This document shows positions 34,379-43,856 of a stretch of 64,000 nucleotides of DNA, one piece after another. The notes beneath the pieces are model-generated. The model did not search any database. It was not told where the DNA came from and saw nothing but the letters and a program-made list of their open reading frames with translations. Positions within the stretch are counted from its first letter, which is position 1. Each line of letters starts with the position of its first letter. Source of the DNA: Streptomyces fagopyri (lineage in GTDB: Bacteria; Actinomycetota; Actinomycetes; Streptomycetales; Streptomycetaceae); assembly GCF_009498275.1 (NCBI RefSeq), contig NZ_CP045643.1:5456001-5520000 (forward strand), given 5' to 3'. The position numbers and the translations under genes are program-made.

Positions 34379-36907
34379 CTACTCGGACTTGATCGCCGTC
34401 AGCATGTTCAGACGCGCCGCCCGCCGGGCCGGCCACAGCGCCGCCAGGACGCCGACCGTCGCCGCGAGCAGCAGGAAGAGGGCCATCCTGGCCCAGGGCA
34501 GGACCAGTTCGTACGTCGCCATCCTGCTGCCGACGAGCTCGCCGGCCGCCCAGCCGAAGAACACGCCCAGACCGATGCCGAGCACACCGCCGAAGAGCGA
34601 GATGACGAGGGACTCCAGGCGGACCATGCGCTTGATGCCCTTGCGGTCGAGGCCGATCGCGCGCAGCATCCCGATCTCCTGCGAGCGCTCGAAGACCGAC
34701 ATGGCGAGGGTGTTGATGACCCCGAGGACGGCGACGATCACCGCCATCGCGAGCAGGCCGTAGAGCATGTTCAGGAGCAGGGTGAACATCTGGGCGATGC
34801 CGTTGGAGATGTCCTTCTTGTCCTGTACCTGGATGGCCGGGTTGTCGCCGAGGGCCTTCTCCAGCCGGGCCTTGGTGGCGTCGGACGTGCCGCTCGACGT
34901 CTTCAGCATGACCTGCATGTCGGAGGCGTCGTCCTGGTGCGGCGCGAGCGTGGCGGCGTCCAGGATGATGCCGTTGATCATCTGGTTGCCCTCGTACACA
35001 CCGGCGACCGTGAGCCGCTTCTTCGCGCCGTCCTCGTAGGCGACCGTGAAGCCGGAACCGGCCTTCCAGTGGTGCGAGTCGGCGGTGTCCTTGTCGACGA
35101 CGACCCGGGCGCCGCCGACCTCGAACGCGCCTTCGTCGACCTTGAGATCGGTGAGGCGGGCGATGGACGCGCCGTTGACGCCCGTCAGGTACTCGGTCTC
35201 GCCGTCGATCCGCGAGGGCGCGTTGCGCAGGGGGCTGGTGGCGGTGACCCCGTCGAGGCCGGACAGCGTCTTCGCGACGTCGGGGGAGAGGGAGTTGCCG
35301 TTCGCCATCGAGACGACGTAGTCCGCCTTGATCGCGGAGCTGGCCATCTTGTCGATCGACTTCTGCAGGCTGCCGGCCATCACCGTCATCCCGGTGATCA
35401 GCGTGAGGCCGATCATCAGGGCGGAGGCGGTCGCGGCGGTCCGGCGCGGGTTGCGGACCGAGTTCTGGCGGGCCAGCTTGCCGGACACCCCGAAGATCCG
35501 CAGGACCGGAGCGGCCGCCGCGATCAGGGGGCGGGACAGCAGCGGGGTGAGGACGAAGACACCGATGATGAGCAGGACCGCGCCCAGACCCATGGGGGCC
35601 TGCCCGTCCGAGCCGCTCATGGTCGTCGCGTACAGGGCCACGGCGACGCCCGCGGCGGCGAACAGGGCGCCGAGCGCGTTCCGTACGACGAGGGACTTGG
35701 TGGTGGCCTGCGCGTGCACACTGCTCATCGCGGCGACCGGCGGGATCCTGGCGGCGCGACGGCCGGGCAGCCAGGCGGCGAGCATGGTGATGAGGACGCC
35801 GACGAGCAGGGCGGTGGCGACGGTGCCGGGCGAGATCACCAGCGGGCCGTCCGGGACGGTGGCGCCGAGGGTGCCCATGAGCGAGCGCATCGCCGCGCCG
35901 ATGCCGATGCCCGCGACCAGGCCCGTCACCGCCGCGACCGCGCCGACGAAGAACGCCTCGACGAGGACGGACCGGGTGACCTGGCGGCGGGAGGCGCCGA
36001 CGGCGCGCAACAGGGCCAGTTCCTTGGTGCGCTGGGCGACCAGCATGGTGAAGGTGTTGGCGATGATGAACGTACCGACGAACAGCGCGATGCCGGCGAA
36101 GACCAGCAGGCCCGTCTTCATCCCGCTCATCGCCGAGGCGATCTGGGTGGCCTGGTCGTCGGCGAGCCGCCGGCCCGTGGTGGTGGAGGCGACGTCCTTC
36201 GGGACGACCTGGTCGAGGGCGCCGCGCAGGGCGGTCTGGCTGGTGCCCGGCGCCGCCTTCACGTCGATCTCGTCGAACTCGCCGACCCGGTGGAAGAGCC
36301 GCTGGGCGGTCGCCGTGTCGAAGAGGGCGAGGCTGCCGCCGGCCGCGACGTTGCCGTCGTCGGTGGTGAAGACGCCCGCGACGGTGGGGGTCAGGACCGG
36401 GCCGTCGACCGAGAGCCGTACGGTGTCGCCGACCTTGTAGCCCGCGCGTGCGGCGGTCCTGGAGTCGATGGCGACCTCGTTCGCGCCCCGGGGCGCGTGA
36501 CCGCTCGTCAGCGGGTACCGGGGGTCCTCGGTGCCCCAGTAGTTGCCGCCCTGCGACTGGAAGCCGTTGCCGACGAGCTTGCCGTTCTTGCCGGCGACGG
36601 CGGTGAAGCCGTTCACGACGCCGATGGCGGAACCGGCGCCGGGGGCCTTGCTCGCCTTGTCCAGCAGGGCCTGGGTGAGCTTCGGGTCCTTGCCGATGGT
36701 GTCGCCGGCGTCCTTGCGGCCCTCCGGCCGGATGGCGACGTCGACCTGGCCGAAGCCCTTGGCGGAGCTCTTCTGGTACGCGTCCGAGATGGTGTTGGTG
36801 AAGACGAGGGTCCCGGACACGAACGCGACGCCGAGCATCACGGCGAGGACGGTCATCAGGAGCCTGGCCTTGTGCGCGAGCACGTTGCGCAGGGCGGTAC
36901 GGAACAT
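34379..36907 (-). CDS. ABC transporter permease with two FtsX domains (second copy)
   Basis: 842 residues. Same architecture as the permease at 1464-4046: one N-terminal helix (LLMTVLAVMLGVAFVSGTLV), an extracytoplasmic domain, FtsX domain 1 (coupling motif RTKELALLRAVGASRRQVTR), central helices, a second extracytoplasmic domain, and FtsX domain 2 (RSQEIGMLRAIGLDRKGIKR). Both start and end sequences are homologous to the first copy (ending LNMLTAIKSE versus MNVLNAIATD). It is expressed with its ATPase 70 bases upstream. Export or envelope-remodelling role inferred. Confidence 0.93.
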   Translation of the reverse strand: MFRTALRNVLAHKARLLMTVLAVMLGVAFVSGTLVFTNTISDAYQKSSAKGFGQVDVAIRPEGRKDAGDTIGKDPKLTQALLDKASKAPGAGSAIGVVNGFTAVAGKNGKLVGNGFQSQGGNYWGTEDPRYPLTSGHAPRGANEVAIDSRTAARAGYKVGDTVRLSVDGPVLTPTVAGVFTTDDGNVAAGGSLALFDTATAQRLFHRVGEFDEIDVKAAPGTSQTALRGALDQVVPKDVASTTTGRRLADDQATQIASAMSGMKTGLLVFAGIALFVGTFIIANTFTMLVAQRTKELALLRAVGASRRQVTRSVLVEAFFVGAVAAVTGLVAGIGIGAAMRSLMGTLGATVPDGPLVISPGTVATALLVGVLITMLAAWLPGRRAARIPPVAAMSSVHAQATTKSLVVRNALGALFAAAGVAVALYATTMSGSDGQAPMGLGAVLLIIGVFVLTPLLSRPLIAAAAPVLRIFGVSGKLARQNSVRNPRRTAATASALMIGLTLITGMTVMAGSLQKSIDKMASSAIKADYVVSMANGNSLSPDVAKTLSGLDGVTATSPLRNAPSRIDGETEYLTGVNGASIARLTDLKVDEGAFEVGGARVVVDKDTADSHHWKAGSGFTVAYEDGAKKRLTVAGVYEGNQMINGIILDAATLAPHQDDASDMQVMLKTSSGTSDATKARLEKALGDNPAIQVQDKKDISNGIAQMFTLLLNMLYGLLAMAVIVAVLGVINTLAMSVFERSQEIGMLRAIGLDRKGIKRMVRLESLVISLFGGVLGIGLGVFFGWAAGELVGSRMATYELVLPWARMALFLLLAATVGVLAALWPARRAARLNMLTAIKSE

Positions 36908-36977
36908 GGGGTTTCTCAGTCCAGGAGGGTGAGGCGGTGCGGGACGGTGCGGGGTCCGGGGGCGAGCCGACCGGGGG

Positions 36978-37748
36978 TCAGCTGGTGCGGCCCTTGGCGT
37001 CGAACCGCTTCATGCGGTCCAGGACGGAGTCCGCGGTCGGCCCGTGCACCTCGTCGACGATGCGGCCGTCGGCGAGGAAGACCACGCGGTCGGCGTAGGC
37101 GGCGGCGACCGGGTCGTGGGTGACCATGACGACGGTCTGCCCCAGCTCCCGTACCGAGTTGCGCAGGAAGCCCAGCACCTCCGCGCCCGAGCGCGAGTCG
37201 AGGTTCCCGGTCGGCTCGTCGCCGAAGATGATGTCGGGCCGGGAGGCCAGCGCCCGGGCGACGGCGACACGCTGCTGCTGGCCGCCGGAGAGCTGGGAGG
37301 GGCGGTGGCGGAGGCGGTCGGCGAGGCCGATCATCGTGATGACCTTGTCCAGCCACTCCCGGTCCGGCTTGCGGCCGGCGATGTCCACCGGGAGGGTGAT
37401 GTTCTCCAGCGCCGTCAGGGTGGGCAGCAGGTTGAACGCCTGGAAGATGAAGCCGATCTTGTCCCGGCGCAACTTCGTGAGCTGCTTGTCCTTGAGGGAG
37501 CCCAGCTCGGTCTCCCCGATGCGCACGGAGCCGGAGGAGAACGAGTCGAGACCCGCCACGCAGTGCATCAGCGTGGACTTGCCCGAACCCGAGGGGCCCA
37601 TGATCGCGGTGAACTCGGCCTGGCGGAAGTCGACGGAGACCCGGTCGAGGGCGACCACCTGGGTCTCGCCCTGTCCGTAGACCTTGGACAGTTCCGTGGC
37701 GCGGGCGGCCACCGTGGTGGTCCGGTCGGCAAGGGGCGTGGTGGTCAC
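36978..37748 (-). CDS. ABC transporter ATP-binding protein, MacB/LolD type (second copy)
   Basis: 256 residues. Walker A GPSGSGKS, signature LSGGQQQRVAVARALA, Walker B IIFGDEPTGNLDSR, H-loop VTHDPVAAAYADRV. From IMGPSGSGKSTLMHCVAGLD to the C terminus (FDAKGRTS against FDARGRTS) it is nearly colinear with the ATPase at 679-1467, so the pairs arose by duplication. GTG start at 37748. Confidence 0.95.
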   Translation of the reverse strand: MTTTPLADRTTTVAARATELSKVYGQGETQVVALDRVSVDFRQAEFTAIMGPSGSGKSTLMHCVAGLDSFSSGSVRIGETELGSLKDKQLTKLRRDKIGFIFQAFNLLPTLTALENITLPVDIAGRKPDREWLDKVITMIGLADRLRHRPSQLSGGQQQRVAVARALASRPDIIFGDEPTGNLDSRSGAEVLGFLRNSVRELGQTVVMVTHDPVAAAYADRVVFLADGRIVDEVHGPTADSVLDRMKRFDAKGRTS

Positions 37749-38140
37749 GGGAGGGTGCTCCTGTCGGGACGACGGCGTTCAAGGGGGGACGTGTCCCATC
37801 GTCGCGGCCGTTCGGCGCCGTGTAGTCAGCCGCTGTTCCGGTTCCCGGGGCAGCCTCCGGTCGGACCGCGAGCGGCGGAGTCATACCTGGGGATGACGGT
37901 GTTCCCTGAGCCGCGTCCGGGTACGGCCGCGCGGGCGCGTCCGTTCGGACGGTGAAATTCCGTCATTCCGTATACGCGTCTCCGCGCGGTCCGAAAGGCT
38001 ATTGGCAAGTGCTGATGGCCCGTACCGGTGGCTGATGCACCCTCAGACGTCAATAAAATAAGACAACATCGGTTCGCCCGGCCGCTGTTCGAGGAGCGGG
38101 CCCCGATAGGCTCGGAATCTCGACGCGGAGCCCATGGCCT
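37749..38140. other. region between ABC operon and bldA
   Basis: 392 bases. No protein gene is supported. It contains an AT-rich tract (CAATAAAATAAGACAACATC near 38051) that is striking in this genome, and the bldA promoter (-10 TAGGCT at 38107-38112). The ABC operon promoter should lie in the left part. Confidence 0.6.
38107..38112 (+). promoter_or_regulatory. -10 box TAGGCT of the tRNA-Leu(UAA) gene
   Basis: TAGGCT lies 28 bases before the first tRNA base, giving a 5' leader of about 22 bases for RNase P removal. A G-rich -35 region (near 38084-38093) is weak. Confidence 0.55.
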
Positions 38141-38223
38141 GCCCGGATGGTGGAATGCAGACACGGCGAGCTTAAACCTCGCTGCCCCTCGCGGGCGTAC
38201 CGGTTCAAGTCCGGTTCCGGGCA
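38141..38223 (+). tRNA. bldA: tRNA-Leu (anticodon UAA), bldA
   Basis: Acceptor stem GCCCGGA (38141-38147) pairs with TCCGGGC (38216-38222), discriminator A38223. The anticodon arm is GCGAG-CTTAAAC-CTCGC (38166-38182), giving anticodon TAA. The long variable arm is typical of class II tRNA-Leu, and the T-loop is GGTTCAAGTCC. The CCA end is not encoded (CCT follows). This tRNA reads the UUA codon; in Streptomyces it is bldA, which limits translation of TTA-containing developmental and antibiotic genes. Confidence 0.97.
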
Positions 38224-38332
38224 CCTCCGACCTCTTCCGTTCGAAAATGGTGAAGCACATTTCACCAGGCGAACACAGGAGTGCGGCGAGCACGGCGAGC
38301 AAGGCGTAGGGGAACGCGAAGGGGCGTGCCGG

Positions 38333-39508
38333 ATGCGTACCACCGTCGGGATCATCGGGGCCGGACCGGCCGGACTGCTGCTGGCGCGGCTGCTGCGCAA
38401 CGCGGGGATCGACTCCGTGGTGCTGGAGAGCCACGACCGGACGTACGTGGAGCGGCGGCAGCGCGCCGGGATCCTGGAACAGGGGACCGCCGACGTCCTG
38501 CGGGCCGCAGGGGCCGGCGAGCGGATGGACCGGGAGGGGCTCAGGCACGACGGGATCGAGCTGCGCTTCGAGCGGGAACGCCACCGCGTCGACTTCCCGG
38601 CCCGCACCGGAGGCAGCTCCGTGCTGGTGTACGCCCAGACGGAGGTCTGCAAGGACCTGATCGCGCTCCAGCTGAAGGAGGGCGGCCCGCTGCTCTTCGG
38701 GGCCGAGGCGCTGGCGGTCGAGGGGGCGCGGAGCGACCGGCCCCTGGTCCGCTTCCGGCACGAGGGGCGCGAGGACGTGCTCGACTGCGACTACGTGGTC
38801 GGCTGCGACGGGTTCTGGGGCGTGGCCCGCAAGGCCGTGCCGGCCGGGCTCTCCCGCGTGTTCGAACGGACGTACCCCTTCGGCTGGCTCGGGATACTCG
38901 CCGATGTGGCGCCCTCCCACGACGAACTGGTCTACGCCCGCCACGAGCGCGGCTTCGCCCTGCTCAGCATGCGCTCGCCGGCCGTCTCCCGGCTCTATCT
39001 CCAGGTGCCCGAGGGCACGGAGGCCGGGGCCTGGGCGGACGGGGAGATCTGGGACGAGCTGGAGCGGCGTTTCGAGACCGGTGACGACTGGCGGCTGGAG
39101 CGCGGGCCGGTCACCTCGAAGTCCGTCACCCCCATGCGCAGCTACGTCCACGAGCCCATGCGGTACGGGCGGCTCTTCCTCGCCGGGGACGCCGCCCACA
39201 TCGTCCCGCCGACCGGGGCCAAGGGGCTCAACCTCGCCGTCGGCGACGTCGTGACGTTCGCCCGTGCCCTCGAACACCTCGGCGACACCGGTTCGGCCGA
39301 ACGCCTGGACTCCTATTCCGAGACCTGTCTGCGCCGCGTCTGGCAGGCCGAGCGGTTCTCGTACGACATGACGACCCTGCTGCACCGCGCCCCCGGCGCG
39401 AGCCCCTTCGAGGACCGCATCCAGCTCGCCCGGCTGCGCAGGGTGGCCACCTCGCGGGCGGCGGAGACGGATCTGGCGGAGGGGTACACCGGGTTTCCGC
39501 TGGAGTGA
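38333..39508 (+). CDS. pobA: 4-hydroxybenzoate 3-monooxygenase (PobA-like)
   Basis: 391 residues, single-component flavin monooxygenase that makes protocatechuate from 4-hydroxybenzoate. FAD site VGIIGAGPAGLLLARLLRNA; RQRAGILEQGTADVL; the NAD(P)H/FAD DG motif YVVGCDGFWGVAR; PMRSYVHEPMRYGRLFLAGD and AAHIVPPTGAKGLNLAVGDV near residue 290. These are the PobA signatures (RAGVLE and TGAKGLNLA). The start ATG lies 110 bases after bldA. A purine run GCGAAGGGG is about 11 bases upstream. No other protocatechuate gene is nearby. Confidence 0.92.
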   Translation: MRTTVGIIGAGPAGLLLARLLRNAGIDSVVLESHDRTYVERRQRAGILEQGTADVLRAAGAGERMDREGLRHDGIELRFERERHRVDFPARTGGSSVLVYAQTEVCKDLIALQLKEGGPLLFGAEALAVEGARSDRPLVRFRHEGREDVLDCDYVVGCDGFWGVARKAVPAGLSRVFERTYPFGWLGILADVAPSHDELVYARHERGFALLSMRSPAVSRLYLQVPEGTEAGAWADGEIWDELERRFETGDDWRLERGPVTSKSVTPMRSYVHEPMRYGRLFLAGDAAHIVPPTGAKGLNLAVGDVVTFARALEHLGDTGSAERLDSYSETCLRRVWQAERFSYDMTTLLHRAPGASPFEDRIQLARLRRVATSRAAETDLAEGYTGFPLE

Positions 39509-39706
39509 GGGAGCCGGGGCCGAGAGGGCCGGACGGGCGCCGCGGGCGGGGCCTGTCACGGCTTGGTACCAGTGCTCGCAGGCCAGGGAACACACGCGTA
39601 CCTTGGCAGGACGAGGGAAAGATCCTCCCCAAGCAGTAGGGTCGATCCTTTGCCTACCTATTACCCTTGAGGCCAAGGCCGCGCAGGGTGGCCATGGAGG
39701 AGTGAA

Positions 39707-40588
39707 ATGAGGAGCAGCAACCCGGTCTTCTCGCGACGGGGGTTCAGCCGCGACAACGGCTACGCGGGATTCAACGCGGCGCCGCAGGCCGGGGGACCCG
39801 CTGTCGGCACGCAGGCCAACCCGTACGCGCAGCAGGGCGGCAACCCCTACGCGCAGAATCCCTACGCGCAGCAGGGCCAGCAGTACGGCGCCCCGCCGCA
39901 GGCCCCGGTCACCACCGGCCGGATGACGATGGACGACGTCGTCATGCGCTCCGCCATGACGCTCGGCACCGTCACCGTCGGCGCCGTCCTGGCGTGGGCG
40001 CTGCTGCCCGTGTCGTCCACCAGCTACGGCCTCGCCATCGGCTCCGCCCTCGTGGCGTTCGTCCTGGCGATGGTGCAGTCCTTCAAGCGCAAGGCCTCGC
40101 CCGCGCTGATCCTCGGTTACGCCGCCTTCGAGGGCGTCTTCCTCGGGGTCATCAGCGAGATGTACAACGAGCGGTGGAGCGGCGCTCCCTTCCAGGCGGT
40201 CCTCGGCACCATGGCGGTGGCCGGCGCGACCCTGCTCGTCTACAAGGCGGGCTGGATCCGTGTGACCGCGCGGTACGCGCGCATCGGCATGGCCATCGCC
40301 ATCGCCTTCGTGGTCGTCATGGCGGTCAACCTGCTGCTCGTCGCCTTCGGTGTGGCCGGGGACGGCGGACTGCGCAGCATGGGCCCGCTGGGCGCGATCG
40401 TCGGCATCCTGGCGATCCTCATCGGCGCGTTCTTCCTGACCCTCGACTTCAAGCAGATCGAGGACGGCATCGCGTACGGCGCGCCGCGTGAGGAGGCCTG
40501 GCTGGCCGCGTTCGGCCTGACCATGACCCTCGTGTGGATCTACGTCGAGATGCTGCGGCTGGTCGCCATCTTCAGCAGCAACGACTAG
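39707..40588 (+). CDS. Bax inhibitor-1/YccA family membrane protein
   Basis: 293 residues. A cytoplasmic N terminus of about 75 residues with repeated NPYAQQG units is followed by seven hydrophobic helices from TLGTVTVGAVLAWALLPVSS onward. AAFEGVFLGVISEMYNERW and the C-terminal FFLTLDFKQIEDGIAYGAPR are hallmarks of the BaxI_1 family. Related proteins act as pH-sensitive calcium leak channels; function in Streptomyces is not established. GGAGGAG lies at 39697-39702. Confidence 0.9.
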   Translation: MRSSNPVFSRRGFSRDNGYAGFNAAPQAGGPAVGTQANPYAQQGGNPYAQNPYAQQGQQYGAPPQAPVTTGRMTMDDVVMRSAMTLGTVTVGAVLAWALLPVSSTSYGLAIGSALVAFVLAMVQSFKRKASPALILGYAAFEGVFLGVISEMYNERWSGAPFQAVLGTMAVAGATLLVYKAGWIRVTARYARIGMAIAIAFVVVMAVNLLLVAFGVAGDGGLRSMGPLGAIVGILAILIGAFFLTLDFKQIEDGIAYGAPREEAWLAAFGLTMTLVWIYVEMLRLVAIFSSND

Positions 40589-40630
40589 CGACACGGACGG
40601 CGTCGCCGGCGAGGCCGGCGGCAGGTGTCC

Positions 40631-40665
40631 GAAGGGCCCGCGAACCATCGGTTCGCGGGCCCTTC
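40631..40665 (+). terminator. 16-bp hairpin after the Bax-inhibitor gene
   Basis: GAAGGGCCCGCGAACC (40631-40646) pairs perfectly with 40650-40665 over a 3-base loop, between convergent genes. Confidence 0.9.
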
Positions 40666-40725
40666 GCTGTTCGCGGATGCCTGTCGGGACGTCAGTCGGA
40701 AACCGGTGGTGCCGGTGGTGCGCGC

Positions 40726-40956
40726 TCAGAGAAGTTTGCGCGCGGCCCTCCTCAGGTCGTACTCGTGAATGATCGCCTTGGCGTGGCCGTACGCGAGGTC
40801 GTGCTCGGCGCGGAGCCAGCTGACCTTCTCCTCGAAACGGAAGAGAGCGGGGCCTTCGTCGACGGTGCGCAGCCAGTCGGAGATCTCACGACCGGTGCAG
40901 TGGGGGATGCGGGCGAGCAGATTCCGGTGGGTCTCCTGCGAGAACACTTGGGACAT
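40726..40956 (-). CDS. DUF4287 family protein
   Basis: 76 residues: MSQVFSQETHRNLLARIPHC, TGREISDWLRTVDEGPALFR, FEEKVSWLRAEHDLAYGHAK, then AIIHEYDLRRAARKLL. The TGRxxxxWxxxV...KxxWLKxEHxLGHGxAxxIVxE layout is DUF4287, a small helical family of unknown role. No signal or membrane segment. Confidence 0.88.
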   Translation of the reverse strand: MSQVFSQETHRNLLARIPHCTGREISDWLRTVDEGPALFRFEEKVSWLRAEHDLAYGHAKAIIHEYDLRRAARKLL

Positions 40957-41060
40957 CGGCGCCTCCGGACGCAAAGGGGATGTAAGCCGGTCCTTCACGC
41001 CACCGTGCCTGAGGGTTGGGTTGTTGGCAACAGTCCCGTCGCGGCGCGTAGTCTCGCGGC

Positions 41061-41372
41061 GTGCTTGATACGACGTCGCTGAACCGAGCCGTGGACCACT
41101 TCGCCGACCGGTTGCGGGCCGCCCCGCAGAGCCGGCTGCAGCGGGGGGCGGCTGCCGAGGCACTGGGGCTGGCCAGGGAGTTGGCACTGCGTGCCCAGCG
41201 GGTGGAGGACCCCTCCGGGGAGCCCAGGGAGATGCCCGAGGCGGGGATGTTCGCCGCCGCGGACCAAATCACGGTCGCGGCGCACGATTTGGCACTCGTA
41301 CTGAGGAACGAGGCGGAACTCGCCGAGGCGGTGGCGCTGGTGGAGGAGGCCCAGAAGAGGGCCGGGGTCTGA
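41061..41372 (+). CDS. small conserved alpha-helical protein, unknown function
   Basis: 103 residues, all helical, acidic: LNRAVDHFADRLRAAPQSRL, AAAEALGLARELALRAQRVE, and a C-terminal ELAEAVALVEEAQKRAGV. No known domain. GTG at 41061 is 6 bases downstream of -10 TAGTCT (41049-41054), with TTGGCA at 41024-41029, so the mRNA should be leaderless. It is divergent from the DUF4287 gene. Confidence 0.75.
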   Translation: MLDTTSLNRAVDHFADRLRAAPQSRLQRGAAAEALGLARELALRAQRVEDPSGEPREMPEAGMFAAADQITVAAHDLALVLRNEAELAEAVALVEEAQKRAGV

Positions 41373-41507
41373 CCCGCGCGAGCGGCTGTCGCGGGTCGGA
41401 CCTGCCTGGACGGTGCCTTTCGGGGCGATGTCCCGCGCGGGCGGTGACCCGGGCGGGCGGTGAGGTGTGCGGGCGGCCGTCGCTCCGCCCGGCGGGAGGC
41501 GGCGGCG

Positions 41508-42329
41508 CTACAGCGACGCTATGACGCGGTCCGCCAGGATGTAGACGTTCTCCTCGCCGCACGCGAACGTGAGCGCGTACGCGCCCGAGACGCCCGAGCC
41601 GCCCAGCAGCACCGGCGTCTCGCCCGCGCGCAGGGCCGCGGCCAGCCGCTCCGCGGTCTCGCGGTGGCCCGGGGTCATGCAGAGCGTCGTCCCGTCCGTG
41701 AAGACGTAGACGTCGAGGGTGCCGAGCGGGCCCGGACGGACGTCCGCCAGTTCGGTGCGGGACTCGGCGAGTTCCTCCAGGCAGGCCACCGTGCGTTCGT
41801 GGTCGTTCGCGACGGGTGACTGGACCGGTACGAAGTCCGGGTGCGAGGGATGACGGCGGCGGGCGGCGGCCAGTTCGGGAGAGTCCCCGGTGGCGCCTCC
41901 CTGCGTGAAGTCCTTGGGGGAGAACTCCTCGGCGTCCAGGTCGGGCTCGGTGACCGTCTCCAGGTACTCCAGTCCCACGAAGTCCGAGGGGCGGGCCGTG
42001 AAGAGTTCGCTGTCGGTCAGACCGAGCAGCGAGGGCGCGTCCGAGGCGTCACGTGCCTCCTGGGCGGCCCAGAAGGCACGGGCCTCGGCGAGTTCCCGTT
42101 CCCGCTCCTCGGCGAGTGCCTCGGTCACCGCGGCGCGTATCTCGTCGGTGTCCGCGGCCGAGCGGGCGGCGGGCACGAGACCGTGCGCGACACCGGCGCG
42201 GTTCTCGGCGAGTTCGTTGCGCAAGGCTGCTACCTGCCGGCGCAGACCCAGCAGGGTGCGCAGAACGGCGACGCCCACGGCCGCGGTCGCGGCGGTGGTG
42301 AGCAGCAAAGCAATCGGCATGGCGCTCAC
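41508..42329 (-). CDS. membrane-anchored protein with coiled coil, unknown function
   Basis: 273 residues. One N-terminal helix (ALLLTTAATAAVGVAVLRTL), then a coiled-coil-like stretch (LRRQVAALRNELAENRAGV; EALAEERERELAEARAFWAA), an acidic linker, and a compact C-terminal domain (LGTLDVYVFTDGTTLCMTPG, ETPVLLGGSGVSGAYALTFA). It looks like a conserved Streptomyces protein; I do not recognise its role. GTG at 42329; an ATG three codons downstream is possible. Confidence 0.82.
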   Translation of the reverse strand: MSAMPIALLLTTAATAAVGVAVLRTLLGLRRQVAALRNELAENRAGVAHGLVPAARSAADTDEIRAAVTEALAEERERELAEARAFWAAQEARDASDAPSLLGLTDSELFTARPSDFVGLEYLETVTEPDLDAEEFSPKDFTQGGATGDSPELAAARRRHPSHPDFVPVQSPVANDHERTVACLEELAESRTELADVRPGPLGTLDVYVFTDGTTLCMTPGHRETAERLAAALRAGETPVLLGGSGVSGAYALTFACGEENVYILADRVIASL

Positions 42330-42635
42330 TGACGTACTCCCGGTTCAAAGTCGACCCCCGACTTCCTACATCAGCTTGAAGGCCGGACTACCGAGCTGTC
42401 AGTGCGTAACGTCACGAATAGGACAGGGCTTTGGGCCACGGGTTTGCCTACGCAACGGCTCTGACCTGCGTGAATCGCTCTCCAGGGGGAGATAGGTCAC
42501 ATCTTGGAGGGGATTGGATCACAAATCGGCCCGGAGTCCCGGTGGCGACCGGGATCCGGGCCGATCCGATCACGCTGGGTCCAACCGCGGTCACTCGTAA
42601 GGATGATGCGCGGCCCCGGCGTGGACGATCGTGGA

Positions 42636-43856
42636 TCAGCTGAGGCGTTCGATGACCATCGCCATGCCCTGGCCGCCGCCGACGCACATCGTCTCCAGGC
42701 CGAACTGCTTGTCGTGGAACTGGAGGGAGTTGATGAGCGTGCCGGTGATGCGGGCGCCGGTCATGCCGAAGGGGTGGCCGACGGCGATGGCGCCGCCGTT
42801 CACGTTCAGCTTGTCCAGCGGGATGTCCAGGTCGCGGTAGGACGGGATCACCTGGGCGGCGAAGGCCTCGTTGATCTCGAACAGGTCGATGTCGTCGACG
42901 GTGAGGCCGGCGCGCCGCAGCGCCTGCCTGCTGGCCTCGACCGGGCCGAGGCCCATGATCTCGGGGGAGAGGCCGGTGACACCGGTGGACACGATGCGGG
43001 CGAGCGGGGTGAGGCCGAGCTCGCGGGCCTTCGTGTCGGACATGATCACGAGGGCGGCGGCGCCGTCGTTGAGCGGGCAGCAGTTTCCGGCGGTGACGAG
43101 TCCGTCCGGGCGGAAGACGGGCTTGAGGCCCTGCACGCCCTCCAGGGTGACGCCGGCGCGCGGGCCGTCGTCCTTGCTGACGACCGTGCCGTCGGGGGTC
43201 GTGACCGGGGTGATCTCGCGCTCCCAGAAGCCGTTCTTGATGGCTTCCTCGGCGAGGTTCTGCGAGCGGACGCCGAACTCGTCCATGTCCTGGCGGGTGA
43301 CGCCCTTGATCCGGGCCAGGTTCTCGGCGGTCTGGCCCATCGCGATGTACGCGTCCGGGACGAGGCCGTCCTCGCGGGGGTCGTGCCAGGTCGAGCCCTC
43401 GGACTCGGCGACGGCCTTCGTGCGGGCCTCGGCCTCGGCGAAGAAGGGGTTGCGCGTGTCGGGCAGGGAGTCGGAGTTGCCCTTGGTGAAGCGGGAGACC
43501 AGCTCGACGCCGGCCGAGATGAAGACGTCGCCCTCGCCGGCCTTGATGGCGTGCAGGGCCATGCGGCTGGTCTGGAGGGACGAGGAACAGTAACGGGTGA
43601 TCGTGCAGCCCGGGAGGTGGTCCATGCCCATCTGCACGGCGACGATGCGGCCGAGGTTGTTGCCCTGCTCGCCGCCGGGGAGGCCGCAGCCGAGCATCAG
43701 GTCCTCGATGTCCTTCGGGTCCAGCTCGGGGACCTTGGCGAGGGCGGCCTGGATGATCGTGGCGGTCAGGTCGTCGGGGCGGATGTCCTTCAGGGAGCCC
43801 TTGAAGGCGCGGCCGATCGGGGAGCGGGCGGCTGAGACGATCACGGCTTCGGGCAT
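42636..43856 (-). CDS. acetyl-CoA acetyltransferase (thiolase)
   Basis: 406 residues. Condenses or cleaves acyl-CoAs. Nucleophile Cys90 in TRYCSSSLQT, NEAFAAQVIPS, the His of GHPFGMTGARITGTL, and the C-terminal CVGGGQGMAMVIE with the second catalytic Cys. Full length for the degradative FadA/AtoB group. ATG at 43856 with GGAG five bases upstream; a GTG immediately before it is less likely. No other beta-oxidation gene is adjacent, so the chain-length preference is open. Confidence 0.94.
   Translation of the reverse strand: MPEAVIVSAARSPIGRAFKGSLKDIRPDDLTATIIQAALAKVPELDPKDIEDLMLGCGLPGGEQGNNLGRIVAVQMGMDHLPGCTITRYCSSSLQTSRMALHAIKAGEGDVFISAGVELVSRFTKGNSDSLPDTRNPFFAEAEARTKAVAESEGSTWHDPREDGLVPDAYIAMGQTAENLARIKGVTRQDMDEFGVRSQNLAEEAIKNGFWEREITPVTTPDGTVVSKDDGPRAGVTLEGVQGLKPVFRPDGLVTAGNCCPLNDGAAALVIMSDTKARELGLTPLARIVSTGVTGLSPEIMGLGPVEASRQALRRAGLTVDDIDLFEINEAFAAQVIPSYRDLDIPLDKLNVNGGAIAVGHPFGMTGARITGTLINSLQFHDKQFGLETMCVGGGQGMAMVIERLS

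Noticed and set aside
34001..37123. Long plus-strand open frame opposite the second ABC pair
   Set aside because: Antisense shadow of two genes with clear ABC motifs.
38141..38223. Prophage or integrative-element attachment at the tRNA
   Set aside because: No integrase gene and no repeat of the tRNA 3' end are seen nearby.
37826..40648. 940-codon minus-strand open frame across bldA, pobA and the Bax-inhibitor gene
   Set aside because: It runs opposite to three well-supported genes and shows no family motif, only the low-complexity composition of antisense frames.
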